DNA of 64,000 bases, taken from assembly GCF_000743535.1 (NCBI RefSeq), contig NZ_AVCJ01000002.1, positions 1 to 64,000 of the forward strand. The letters are read 5' to 3'. Source of the stretch: Arenimonas donghaensis DSM 18148 = HO3-R19 (lineage in GTDB: Bacteria; Pseudomonadota; Gammaproteobacteria; Xanthomonadales; Xanthomonadaceae). Every line of letters starts with the position of its first letter. Position 1 is the stretch's first letter. The position numbers were made by a program, and so were the translations under genes. Below are positions 18,544 to 27,489 of the stretch, in pieces. Below the pieces are notes generated by a model. It was not told the origin of the DNA. It saw nothing but the letters and a program-made list of their open reading frames with translations, and did not search any database.

Positions 18544-18581
18544 GCCCCCGGAATCGATGCAGGTCATTGATTCCAGGGGGC
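18544..18581 (+). terminator. Stem-loop after the DUF11 operon
   Basis: GCCCCCGGAATC (18544-18555) pairs with GATTCC-A-GGGGGC (18569-18581), giving 12 pairs with one bulged A and a 13-nt loop. It starts 6 nt after the stop codon. No U-tract follows, so it may act as an RNA-stabilising or weak terminating structure rather than a classical intrinsic terminator. Confidence 0.5.
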
Positions 18582-18610
18582 TTGAAACCGGCCGGGCCAG
18601 CACCACATAA
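18581..18610 (+). promoter_or_regulatory. Possible sigma-32-type promoter for rpoH
   Basis: CTTGAAA (18581-18587) followed after 15 nt by CCACATAA (18603-18610) resembles the sigma-32 consensus CTTGAAA-N11-16-CCCCATNT. The -35 is exact; the -10 is partial. It would allow RpoH to activate its own gene. It overlaps the 3' base of the preceding stem-loop. This is pattern matching only. Confidence 0.35.
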
Positions 18611-18632
18611 GCTTCGGGCCAAGGGGAGCCGT

Positions 18633-18650
18633 CGTTCCATTCATGGAACG
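18633..18650. promoter_or_regulatory. Perfect 8-bp inverted repeat upstream of rpoH
   Basis: CGTTCCAT (18633-18640), two bases, then ATGGAACG (18643-18650). The symmetry is perfect and it lies 21 bp upstream of the CIRCE element in a non-coding leader, so it could be a second operator or an RNA hairpin. I do not recognise the cognate regulator. Confidence 0.5.
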
Positions 18651-18671
18651 GACAGGGAACTTTATGCCTAT

Positions 18672-18698
18672 TTAGCACTCCAAATGTCCGAGTGCTAA
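18672..18698 (+). promoter_or_regulatory. CIRCE element (HrcA operator) in front of rpoH
   Basis: TTAGCACTC (18672-18680), a 9-bp spacer, then GAGTGCTAA (18690-18698). This is an exact match to the CIRCE consensus TTAGCACTC-N9-GAGTGCTAA, the binding site of the heat-shock repressor HrcA. It ends 26 bp before the chosen rpoH start codon, where bound HrcA would block initiation or early elongation. CIRCE normally controls groESL and hrcA-dnaK operons; here it would place the heat-shock sigma factor under HrcA. Confidence 0.93.
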
Positions 18699-18724
18699 AC
18701 TCCGGACCCATGAACGAGGATCGC

Positions 18725-19585
<861 letters not shown>

Positions 19586-19603
19586 TCCGCGCTGCGACGA
19601 TGA

Positions 19604-20926
19604 TCACGAAACGGCCCCTCCGGGGCCGTTTTTTTTCGCGTTGCCGCCACCGGCAGGCGGCTTGCCGACGATGATCCGGGCGTGGCGCTGGTAGGTCCAG
19701 TACGACCACGCCCAGTTGGTCAGCACGATGATCCGGTTGCGGAAACCGATCAGGAAGAACAGGTGCGCGACCAACCAGAACCACCAGGCCAGCAGGCCCG
19801 ACAGTTTCAGGCGGCCAAAATGCACCACGGCCGCCATGCGACCGATGGTGGCGAGGTTGCCGTAGTCGCGATAGCGGAACGGCTTGCCCGGCGCCCCGCG
19901 CAATCGGTCGCGGATGACGCCGGCGGCGTGCGCGCCCATCTGCTTGGCCGCCGGCGCCACGCCGGGCACGGGTTTGCCGTCCTGGCTGACGCTCGCCAGG
20001 TCGCCGACGACGAATACTTCCGGGTGTCCCGGTAGCGACAGGTCGGCCGCGACCTGAACCCGGCCGGCGCGATCGGTGGCCAGGCCCAGCTGGCCACCCA
20101 GGGGCGACGCCGCGACGCCCGCGGCCCACAGCACGGTGCGGCTCGCCAGCCGGCTACCCGCGAGCACCACGCCTTCCTCGTCGATGGCCGTGACCGCGTC
20201 GCCGGTATGCACCTGCACACCCAGGCGCTGCAACTGCTGGCGCGTTTTTTCGGACAGGTCTTCAGGCATCGAGGCGAGCAAGCGGGGACCGGCCTCCACC
20301 AGGTGGATCCGCGCATCGCGCACGTCGGCGTGCCGGAACTCACGGGGCAGGGTGTGGCGAGCGATCTCGGCCAGGGTGCCGGCCAACTCGACGCCGGTGG
20401 GCCCGCCGCCGATGACCACGAAGTTCAGCCAGGCCTCGCGCTGCAAGGGGTCGTTTTCGCGCTCGGCGGCTTCGAAGGCGGACAGCACCCGCGAGCGTAT
20501 CCCCAGGGCGTCCTCCAGGGTCTTGAGCCCGGGTGCATGCGCGGCCCAGTCGTCGTGGCCGAAATACGCGTGGGTGGCTCCGGTGGCCACCAACAGGAAG
20601 TCGTAGTCCAGCCCGCCCCCGGCCAGCGCCACCCGGCGGGCCGCGACGTCGATCGAACGCACCTCGTCCATGTACACGGTGGCGTTGCGCTGCCTGCGGA
20701 GGATGTGGCGCAGCGGCGCGGCGATATCCGGGGCGGAGAGCCCGGCGGTGGCCACCTGGTAGAGCAGCGGCTGGAACAAATGGTGGTTGGTGCGATCGAC
20801 AAGGCTGATGCGGACCGGCGCGGTGGCCAGGGCGCGGGTCGCCCACAGGCCGCCAAAACCTCCCCCCAGCACCACGACATGCGGAAGCCGGTTCTTTTCG
20901 TGATCGTGGGTCGGGGCGCTGTCCAT
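19604..20926 (-). CDS. ndh: Type II NADH dehydrogenase (NDH-2)
   Basis: 440 residues. A membrane-associated FAD enzyme that oxidises NADH and passes electrons to quinone without pumping protons. The FAD-binding loop VVVLGGGFGGLWAT is at residues about 17-30 and the NAD(P)H-binding loop VVIGGGPTGVELAG about 170-183; the second FAD motif VFVVGDLAS is present. The C-terminal segment GLLAWWFWLVAHLFFLIGF is the amphipathic or hydrophobic part that attaches NDH-2 to the inner membrane. The last residues (NAKKNGPGGAVS) are encoded by the stem of the rpoH terminator, so the two convergent transcripts overlap there. It is separated by 46 bp from the regulator gene upstream on the same strand. Confidence 0.93.
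   Translation of the reverse strand: MDSAPTHDHEKNRLPHVVVLGGGFGGLWATRALATAPVRISLVDRTNHHLFQPLLYQVATAGLSAPDIAAPLRHILRRQRNATVYMDEVRSIDVAARRVALAGGGLDYDFLLVATGATHAYFGHDDWAAHAPGLKTLEDALGIRSRVLSAFEAAERENDPLQREAWLNFVVIGGGPTGVELAGTLAEIARHTLPREFRHADVRDARIHLVEAGPRLLASMPEDLSEKTRQQLQRLGVQVHTGDAVTAIDEEGVVLAGSRLASRTVLWAAGVAASPLGGQLGLATDRAGRVQVAADLSLPGHPEVFVVGDLASVSQDGKPVPGVAPAAKQMGAHAAGVIRDRLRGAPGKPFRYRDYGNLATIGRMAAVVHFGRLKLSGLLAWWFWLVAHLFFLIGFRNRIIVLTNWAWSYWTYQRHARIIVGKPPAGGGNAKKNGPGGAVS
19609..19636. terminator. Intrinsic terminator after rpoH
   Basis: AAACGGCCCC, loop TCC, GGGGCCGTTT, then a run of T to 19636. The stem lies 24 bp after the rpoH stop and also inside the last codons of the convergent ndh gene, so on the other strand it falls within coding sequence. 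Confidence 0.9.
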
Positions 20927-20972
20927 GGCCCATGTTGGCCGCGTTGGTGGTCGCCGTCGAGCCTGCCTGGCC

Positions 20973-21599
20973 TCAGTCCGGGTCGACCAGCAGGCCGCGT
21001 TCGCGGGCGATGCGGGCGAGTTCGCCGGGGTGGCGCGCGCCCAGTTTTTCCATCAGGTTGGCGCGATGCCGGTACAGCGTCTTGTCGCTGATGCCCAGGG
21101 CGGCCGCGACGACCTTGGGCGGCAGGCCGGAAAGCAGGCCGCGCAGGGTTTCGCGTTCGCGCAGGGTCAGCGCCGACGCCTCGTCGTGGCTGCCGGCGCG
21201 CGGCGGCGCCAGGTCCGTGCTCAGCGCGCGTTCGCCCTTCATTACCCGGCGCAGGCCTTCTATCAGTTCCTCGGCCGCCACGGCCTTGCTGAAGTATCCC
21301 TTGGCGCCACGCTCGAGTGCCCGCACCACCAGGCCTGGATCGTCGTGCATGGACAGCACGACGCAGCGGGTATCGGGGTAGGACTCGTGCAGCTGCAGCA
21401 GCAACACCAGGCCGCTGGCTTCGCAGCCCAGGCTCAGGTCCACCAGCGCCAGGTCCGGCGCGTGGTCGCGTACGGCGGCCAGGGCCTCGGTCGGCGTGCC
21501 GGCTTCCGCCACGACCTCGAAGCCATCGGCTTCCTCGAGCAGGCGACGGAATCCTTCGCGCACCATGGCGTGGTCGTCGATGAGCAGGATTCGCGGCAT
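20973..21599 (-). CDS. NarL/FixJ-type two-component response regulator
   Basis: 208 residues. Receiver domain with the acidic pair in LLIDDH (residues 8-9), phospho-acceptor Asp 54 in LALVDLSLG, and the conserved Lys in GAKGYFSKA; the C-terminal LuxR-type helix-turn-helix is LTLRERETLRGLLSGLPPKVVAAALGIS in two adjacent segments. It is transcribed divergently from the histidine kinase at 21684 across an 84-bp gap and is presumably its partner. Target genes are unknown; ndh follows on the same strand 46 bp downstream and may be co-transcribed, which would tie the system to respiration (inference). Confidence 0.9.
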   Translation of the reverse strand: MPRILLIDDHAMVREGFRRLLEEADGFEVVAEAGTPTEALAAVRDHAPDLALVDLSLGCEASGLVLLLQLHESYPDTRCVVLSMHDDPGLVVRALERGAKGYFSKAVAAEELIEGLRRVMKGERALSTDLAPPRAGSHDEASALTLRERETLRGLLSGLPPKVVAAALGISDKTLYRHRANLMEKLGARHPGELARIARERGLLVDPD

Positions 21600-21683
21600 T
21601 CCTACAGTCTGGCAAAGGCGCCGCGGACAACGGCGAGAAAAATTCCCAACTGTGCTGGCGTTGCGCCGCTAAGCTAGCGGCCG

Positions 21684-23336
21684 ATGCCGAACAGGGGTGC
21701 GAAGCGGGACGGGGTGGAAACGGTGCAGGCCTGGGCCTCGACGCGCCCGCGCTACCTGCTGGCCGGTTCCGTCGGGGCCGTGCTGCTGGCGATCGTGTTG
21801 CGGGCCGTCGCGGCGCTGGATTTTTACCACTGGGAACTCGGCACCGGGCTGTTGTTCGTCACACTTTGGTGTTTTCCGCTTCGCTGGTGGCCGTGGGCGC
21901 TGGTCGCGGCGATGCTGACGCATCCGCACGACGGTGTCGTGCTGGCGCTAGTCGAACCCTTGCTGGTGATGGGCGGCGTGCTGCTGCTGCAATCCTGGGG
22001 CGTCAGGCCGGGGGTCCAGGTCAGCCTGCGCCGTATCGGCCACGTGCACCTGGCCGCGCTGCTGGCCGTGGTCGGCATGGCGCTGGCCGAAGTGCTGCTC
22101 GCCCTGCGGACGCCAGCGTCGGGCCTTGAGGCCTTGCTCGAGATCGCCGGCCCGGCCCCCTTCGGCAACGGCAGCCTGGCTTCCCTGCTGGGTAACCTGT
22201 GGTTGCGGCACCTGTTGAGCGACTTCATCGGCATCCTGATGCTGATGCCCCTGGCCTATTGGGCGACGGCGCCATCACCCCGGCACTCGCCGCCGTCGGT
22301 GGCGGTCATGCTGCGCTCGGCCGGCGTGATGGGCCCGGTCGTCGGCGCCTACGTCTGGCTGGGCGCGGTTTTCCCAGGCTCCGAGTTCGCCGAACTGTTC
22401 CGGTTGCTGCTGGTCGCGGCCGTCGTCGTGTTCACCCTTTGGCAGGGCTGGCGTGGCGCGGTGGCGGCGATGTGCCTGATCTCGGTCGCGGTCGCCCTGG
22501 AAGAAGCCCTGGGCGATCCGCGCATGGGCCCCATCGTCACCCAGACCTATGTCGGGGTCGTCGGCGCCCTGACCCTGCTATTCGGCGCCTCGGTGGACGA
22601 TTTCCGGCGGCAGGCGGCCGACCTTTCACGTGCCAGGCAGCAGGAACACCGCCTGCTCGACGAGATCCAGGATGCCGCCCTGCGCAACCTGCAGCTCGAA
22701 GAAAGCGAGCGCCAGCGCCTGGCCCGCGAACTGCACGACGAATTCGGCCAGAACCTGGCCGCGCTGCAAACGCACCTGAAACTGGCGGCACCCCACCTCA
22801 ACAGCGCCGGACGGCCCGGCATGGCCGACCTGCTGCTCGAGCTCACCCGCGCCATGCAGCGCAACATCAGCCGGGTGCTGTCCGACCTGCGCCCCGCGGG
22901 CCTGGAACAGCTTGGCCTGTTCGGTGCGGTCGACCGCGGCAGCATTCGCCGCCTGGCCCAGGACGCCGGCCTGCAGATGGACGTGCGCCTGGAAGGGGAC
23001 GCACGGCTGCTGTCGCAGCTCGATGTCACCCATGCCACGGCGATCTATCGCATGGCCCAGGAAGCAGTCACCAACATCGTGCGCCACGCGCAGGCACGGC
23101 GCTGCCAGCTCACGTTGCGCATCAGTCGCCGGCGTCGCGCCCTGTGGGTCTTCCTGGACATCCGCGACGACGGCCTGGGGCGCTTGAACCGGCTGCTGCC
23201 GGGCAATGGCATCACGGGCATGCGCGACCGCGTGCTGGCGCTCAACGGGGCGCTGTACCTGCACCAGCTTTCGCCTGGCCTGCGCCTGCACCTGATGGTG
23301 CGCCAGGAAGACGGCGCCCGCGGCACCGGCCGCTGA
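21684..23336 (+). CDS. MASE1-type membrane sensor histidine kinase (HisKA_3)
   Basis: 550 residues. The first 305 or so residues form about eight membrane segments with the character of a MASE1 sensor domain. A short coiled coil (about 305-340) leads to the dimerisation/phosphorylation helix with His 351 in LARELHDEFGQNL, followed by an HATPase_c domain with N-box EAVTNIVRHAQA and G-box GNGITGMRDRV. This is the NarX/UhpB-type kinase class that pairs with LuxR-type regulators such as the divergent neighbour. The ligand is unknown. No good ribosome site precedes ATG 21684. It ends exactly against the convergent priA stop, with no room for a separate terminator. Confidence 0.9.
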   Translation: MPNRGAKRDGVETVQAWASTRPRYLLAGSVGAVLLAIVLRAVAALDFYHWELGTGLLFVTLWCFPLRWWPWALVAAMLTHPHDGVVLALVEPLLVMGGVLLLQSWGVRPGVQVSLRRIGHVHLAALLAVVGMALAEVLLALRTPASGLEALLEIAGPAPFGNGSLASLLGNLWLRHLLSDFIGILMLMPLAYWATAPSPRHSPPSVAVMLRSAGVMGPVVGAYVWLGAVFPGSEFAELFRLLLVAAVVVFTLWQGWRGAVAAMCLISVAVALEEALGDPRMGPIVTQTYVGVVGALTLLFGASVDDFRRQAADLSRARQQEHRLLDEIQDAALRNLQLEESERQRLARELHDEFGQNLAALQTHLKLAAPHLNSAGRPGMADLLLELTRAMQRNISRVLSDLRPAGLEQLGLFGAVDRGSIRRLAQDAGLQMDVRLEGDARLLSQLDVTHATAIYRMAQEAVTNIVRHAQARRCQLTLRISRRRRALWVFLDIRDDGLGRLNRLLPGNGITGMRDRVLALNGALYLHQLSPGLRLHLMVRQEDGARGTGR

Positions 23337-25526
23337 TCAGTAGAGGTCGGTCGGGTCGACGTCGAGCGACCAGCGCACGCGTCGCGCCGAGCGCAGCGCC
23401 CTCAGCGCCGGCAGCCACTCGCGCAGCGCGGCGTGCAGGGCCACGCGCAGGCTCGCGTCCACCAGCAGCTGGCCGCGGGCCTTGCCGGCGCGTCGCGCCA
23501 TCGGTGCCGGCATCGGGCCATTGGCGCGCACGCCTTCCCGGGCTTCGAACGCGGCATGGGCCTCCTTGAGGAAGCCCTGGACCTCCGCTTCGGTGCCGGC
23601 CTCCGCGCGCAGCAGCGCCAGGTGCGCATAGGGCGGGAACGCCGCCGCTTCGCGCTCGGCCAGCTGCAGGGCCGCGACCGCGGGATAGCCGCCGTTGAGC
23701 AAGGTTCCCAGCAGCGGGTGGTCGGGGTGGTGGGTCTGCAGCACGACTTCGCCGGGCAGGCGGGCGCGACCGGCGCGGCCGGCGACCTGGATCAGCAGCT
23801 GGGCCAGCTTTTCGCCGGCGCGGAAATCGGCGCTGAAAAGACCCTCGTCGACGCCGACCACCGCCACCAGGGTGAGGCGCGGCAGGTCATGGCCCTTGGC
23901 CAGGATCTGGGTGCCGACCAGGATGCCGGGGCCGTCGCCGAGCCGGGCCAGGAGTTTCTCCAGGGCGTCGCGCCGCCGCGTCGTTTCGCGGTCCACCCGC
24001 ACCAGGCAGGCTTCGGGGAAACGCGCGGCCAGGGCCTGTTCCAGGCGTTCGGTGCCGGCGCCCTGCGGCTGCAAGGCCAGGCTGGCGCAGTCCGGGCAGG
24101 CATTGGGTGGCGTCGCGCGCGCGCCGCAGTGGTGGCAGATGAGCCGGCGGCCGCCGGCGTGCACGGTCATCGCGGCATCGCAGCGGCTGCAGTGCGCGCT
24201 CCAGCCGCAGTCGTGGCAGATCAGCACCGGCGCGTAGCCACGACGGTTCTTGAACACCAGCGCCTGTTCGCCGCGCGCCAGGCAGGCATCCACGGCCTCG
24301 AGCAAGGCTTCGGAGAGACCGTCGTGCAGCGGCCGCTTGCGCACGTCGAGCACGCGCACCGCCGGTGGCCGTGCGCCGCCGGCCCGCTCGGTAAGGCGCA
24401 GGTGCCGGTAGCGGCCGGAGAGTGCGTTGTGAAGCGATTCGAGCGAGGGGGTGGCGCTGCCCAGCAGCACCGGCACGCCCAGCTTGCTGCCCCGCACCAG
24501 GGCCAGGTCGCGGGCGTGGTAGCGCACGCCGTCCTGCTGCTTGTAGGAACCGTCGTGTTCTTCGTCCACCACCAGCAGGCCGGCCTCGGGCAGCGGGCAG
24601 AACACCGCCGAACGCGTGCCCACCAGCACCCGTGCCCGGCCACTGGCCATGTCGGCCCAGGCGCGGGCGCGCTCGCCGTCGGCCAGGCCGGAGTGGAACG
24701 CCGCCACCGGCACGCCCAGGCGCGCCCGGAAACGCGCCAGCGTCTGCGGGGTGAGGCCGATCTCGGGCACCAGCACCAGGGCCTGCCGTCCGGCCGCCAG
24801 GCAGTCGGCGATGGCTTGCAGGTAGACCTCGGTCTTGCCGCTGCCGGTGACGCCTTCGAGCAGGGTGGGCCGGAAGCCGTCACCCGTGCGCAGGGCTTCG
24901 ATGGCGGCGGCCTGCCCGGGTGTCGGTACAGGCGCTGAGGCCGGGCGCGGACTGGCTTCGGCGTCCATTGCTTGTCGCTGCGCCAGCCCGCGGGCGGCCA
25001 GCGCCCGGGCCGCCGCGCGCCAACCCGGTTCGCTGGCGTCGAGCTCGTCCTCGTCGCGGGCGCCTTCGCACAGCGAGAGCAGCAACCGGCGCGGGCGACC
25101 CTCGCGGCCCGGCTGCGTCGCGGACGCCTGCCCGGCCGGCGTGGCCGCCCAGCCGTGGCGACGGGTGTCGGGCAGGGGCTGGCCGGCGCGCAGCAGGGCG
25201 GGGAGCGCGGTGGCGATGACCTCGCCCAGGGGGGCGTGGTAGTAGCCGGCGACCCAGCGCAGGCTGTCGAACAGCTCGCCGTGCAGCAGCGGCACCTCGT
25301 CGAGGCGCTCGTGGGCCGCCTTCAGCGCGGCGGGATCGCCTTCGGCTTCGCCAACGCCAACGACAAGGCCCACCAGGTCTGCACCACCTCGTCCGAAGGG
25401 CACCCGCACGCGGCATCCCAGCCACTCAGGGGCCACGGTCGCGCCGGGTGGGGGCAGGTAGTCGAACTCGCGCGGCAGCGGCACCGGCAGGGCGACGCGA
25501 AGGATGGCAGGGGGTGGCGCAGGCAT
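23337..25526 (-). CDS. priA: Primosomal replication-restart helicase PriA
   Basis: 729 residues, the normal length. PriA binds stalled or D-loop forks and reloads the replicative helicase. The N-terminal 3'-DNA-binding part opens with VALPVPLPREFDYLPP; Walker A is EGVTGSGKTE (Lys 231); the DEEH box is at residues 321-324; eight zinc-binding cysteines lie within about 430-485 (CHDCGWSAHCSRC, CHHCG, CPDC); and the aromatic-rich helicase motif around VDEEHDGSYKQQDG is intact. The leader upstream contains two perfect DnaA boxes in inverted orientation, so DnaA may affect its expression (inference). Confidence 0.97.
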   Translation of the reverse strand: MPAPPPAILRVALPVPLPREFDYLPPPGATVAPEWLGCRVRVPFGRGGADLVGLVVGVGEAEGDPAALKAAHERLDEVPLLHGELFDSLRWVAGYYHAPLGEVIATALPALLRAGQPLPDTRRHGWAATPAGQASATQPGREGRPRRLLLSLCEGARDEDELDASEPGWRAAARALAARGLAQRQAMDAEASPRPASAPVPTPGQAAAIEALRTGDGFRPTLLEGVTGSGKTEVYLQAIADCLAAGRQALVLVPEIGLTPQTLARFRARLGVPVAAFHSGLADGERARAWADMASGRARVLVGTRSAVFCPLPEAGLLVVDEEHDGSYKQQDGVRYHARDLALVRGSKLGVPVLLGSATPSLESLHNALSGRYRHLRLTERAGGARPPAVRVLDVRKRPLHDGLSEALLEAVDACLARGEQALVFKNRRGYAPVLICHDCGWSAHCSRCDAAMTVHAGGRRLICHHCGARATPPNACPDCASLALQPQGAGTERLEQALAARFPEACLVRVDRETTRRRDALEKLLARLGDGPGILVGTQILAKGHDLPRLTLVAVVGVDEGLFSADFRAGEKLAQLLIQVAGRAGRARLPGEVVLQTHHPDHPLLGTLLNGGYPAVAALQLAEREAAAFPPYAHLALLRAEAGTEAEVQGFLKEAHAAFEAREGVRANGPMPAPMARRAGKARGQLLVDASLRVALHAALREWLPALRALRSARRVRWSLDVDPTDLY

Positions 25527-25977
25527 CGGCGAAGTCTAGCCTGTGGCTCCTTCCAGGGACCGCCTGTGGCCGCCGCGGGACACTTGCGGCGCAAAGCTGC
25601 CGAATGCATCACAAAGGACGGGTAAGCCACTGTTCAGAAAAACGAAACGGCCTTATCCACACAGATTGTGGATAAGTCTGTGGAGGGCGACCCGGGCACG
25701 ACTGCGCATCCCCGTGCCCACGGCCCCCATGCCGGGTTGGTGATTTTTTAACCACGCTGACATATTCGTTTGTATTCAATGGCTTAAGGCGGACATGAAT
25801 CCGTAACCCAGCGTCTGCAGGGCGTGAAGGCGTGGATTCACGCTCACCACCTGCCGCTGTGCACAACGTTCCACGCCGGAAGCCGCGCCGGGCTTGGCTG
25901 AGCGCGAATTTCCCACAAGTCAACCGCTGTATTGCGGCGACGGCTGGCTAGAATAGGGGGTGATTTCCGACCCCCCG
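25527..25977. other. Gene-free divergent region between priA and the DUF3106 gene
   Basis: About 450 bp with no convincing gene. It holds a pair of DnaA boxes (25653-25675), weaker boxes at 25858-25866 (TGTGCACAA) and 25909-25917 (TTTCCCACA), an AT-rich stretch at about 25739-25800 that stands out against the GC-rich surroundings, and a possible -10 box TAGAAT at 25949-25954 for the plus-strand gene. The promoter of priA must also lie here but I cannot assign it. Confidence 0.7.
25653..25675. promoter_or_regulatory. Inverted pair of perfect DnaA boxes
   Basis: TTATCCACA (25653-25661), spacer CAGAT, TGTGGATAA (25667-25675). Both match the 9-mer DnaA-box consensus exactly and face each other. 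They lie about 130 bp upstream of the priA start. Confidence 0.8.
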
Positions 25978-27462
25978 ATGCCTGCATCCCCGACCCCTTC
26001 CCCGGCCCTCTCGGCCTTCCTGCGCGGCATCGAGCGGCGTGCGTTCGTGTTCGCGCAGGTGCAATCGGGCAACGACGACGAGTCGCTGGCCCTGGTCGGG
26101 CGCGCGATGCGGGCGTTCCGGTCGGTTTCCACCGTGACCCCCCTGTCGGGCTGGCCCGCGGGCTTCTGGGCGCTGCTGCTGGCCCAGGGTGGCCTGGCCG
26201 CGGGCGAGGCACCCGAACCCGAGCTCTCGCACCTGGGCGCGGGGCCGCGGGCGGCGCTGCTGCTGCGCCTGGTGGGTGGCCTGGACCTGGCCCATGCGGC
26301 GCAGGTGCTGGGCGTTTCTGAGCCCACCTACCGGTTCGCCCTGCAGCGCGCCCTGCAGCAGCTCGGCGAGGCGGGCGTCAGTTATGCCGCGCTGGGCCAG
26401 CTGCGCGAACGCCTGCATCGTCAGGTCAAGACGCTGCCCGCCCATCACGTCGAGGCCCTCGCCGAACTGCGTGGCCGCATCCTCCGCGACGAAGCCGAAC
26501 CCCCTGCCGTCGTCGCGGCGCCGTCCTCGCCCTGGCCGCGGCGCCTGGCCTGGGCCGGCCTTGTCCTGCTGGCCTTGGCGTTTGCCGCGACCTGGTGGGA
26601 GCCGCCGCCGCCGCTGCTGCCGGGCGGCGTGCAGGACCTGCCCCCGGAAACGCCGGTCGATTCCACCGTGCCGATGCCGGGGGATGCCAGCCAGGTCATC
26701 CATCCGGACTATCCCGCGCTGGCCGATCCGGACAGCGAGGCCCTGGCCGTCGACCTGGCCTTCCTGAGCTGGCTGGCGGCCCGTGATGGGTCACCGCCGG
26801 AGCCGCAGGCGCAGGCGGCTCAGGCCGCGGACGCGGCGCCCCTCGCCGCGGCGCAGGACCAGCCGGCCTTTCCGTCCCTGGCCGCTGGCGAACGCAGCCT
26901 GCTGGCGCCGCTGGCGGGTACGTGGCCGCAGCTCGACCCCAACACCCGTCGCCAGCTGATCGGCCAGGCCCGGCATTGGCTCGCGCTGGACGGCGAGGCG
27001 CGCGCCGCCCTGCGCGAACGCCTGGCGCAATGGGATGCCCTGCCTGTCGCCGACCGTGCCGCGCGCCGGGGCCATCTGGCGGCCTGGGGCAATCTCTCGG
27101 CGGCGGAGCAAGCCTGGGTGCGCGCAAGCGCGGCCGTTTTCTCCGCCCGGCCCGCGGAAGCACAAGCCGCCGCGCGCGAGGAATTCGAGGCCTTGCCGGC
27201 CGAAGCGCGCCAGGCCTGGTGGCTGGGGCCGGCGCTGGGCGAGTGGTTTTCGCCGGTGCAGCCGCTGTTCGCCTACATGCCCGAGGACCAGCGGCCGCCC
27301 TTGCTGGCGATGCTGCGGGATCTGTCGCCGCAGGCGCGCGCCGACCTGGCCCTGTTGGCGCGCCGGCTGCCCGCGACCGAGCGCGAACGCCTGCGACGTG
27401 AACTGCTGGACGCGCCGGCGGACCAGCGCGAGGCCCTGGTGCACGCGCGCCTGGGCCGCTGA
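25978..27462 (+). CDS. Membrane protein with sigma-like HTH domain and DUF3106-type periplasmic part
   Basis: 494 residues from ATG 25978; an in-frame GTG at 25960 has its purine tract too close, and the TAGAAT at 25949-25954 would put transcription start close to either codon. Residues 1-160 look like a small sigma-70-family or ECF-like fold: LVGGLDLAHAAQVLGVSEPTYRFALQR resembles a region-4 helix-turn-helix. One membrane segment follows (WPRRLAWAGLVLLALAFAA, about 180-200), then a Pro/Ala-rich linker and a helical C-terminal region with repeated LAxWxxLPxxxRAxRRxxL patterns typical of DUF3106. The layout of a cytoplasmic DNA-binding-like domain tethered to a periplasmic sensor-like domain is unusual. 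No partner sigma gene is adjacent. Function unknown. Confidence 0.7.
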   Translation: MPASPTPSPALSAFLRGIERRAFVFAQVQSGNDDESLALVGRAMRAFRSVSTVTPLSGWPAGFWALLLAQGGLAAGEAPEPELSHLGAGPRAALLLRLVGGLDLAHAAQVLGVSEPTYRFALQRALQQLGEAGVSYAALGQLRERLHRQVKTLPAHHVEALAELRGRILRDEAEPPAVVAAPSSPWPRRLAWAGLVLLALAFAATWWEPPPPLLPGGVQDLPPETPVDSTVPMPGDASQVIHPDYPALADPDSEALAVDLAFLSWLAARDGSPPEPQAQAAQAADAAPLAAAQDQPAFPSLAAGERSLLAPLAGTWPQLDPNTRRQLIGQARHWLALDGEARAALRERLAQWDALPVADRAARRGHLAAWGNLSAAEQAWVRASAAVFSARPAEAQAAAREEFEALPAEARQAWWLGPALGEWFSPVQPLFAYMPEDQRPPLLAMLRDLSPQARADLALLARRLPATERERLRRELLDAPADQREALVHARLGR

Positions 27463-27489
27463 CCGCGACCGGCGCGGCGTCCGTCCCGC

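Noticed and set aside
25527-25977. Chromosomal origin oriC
   Set aside because: Only two perfect DnaA boxes, and no dnaA, dnaN, rpmH or gyrB nearby. Kept as a DnaA-binding region instead.
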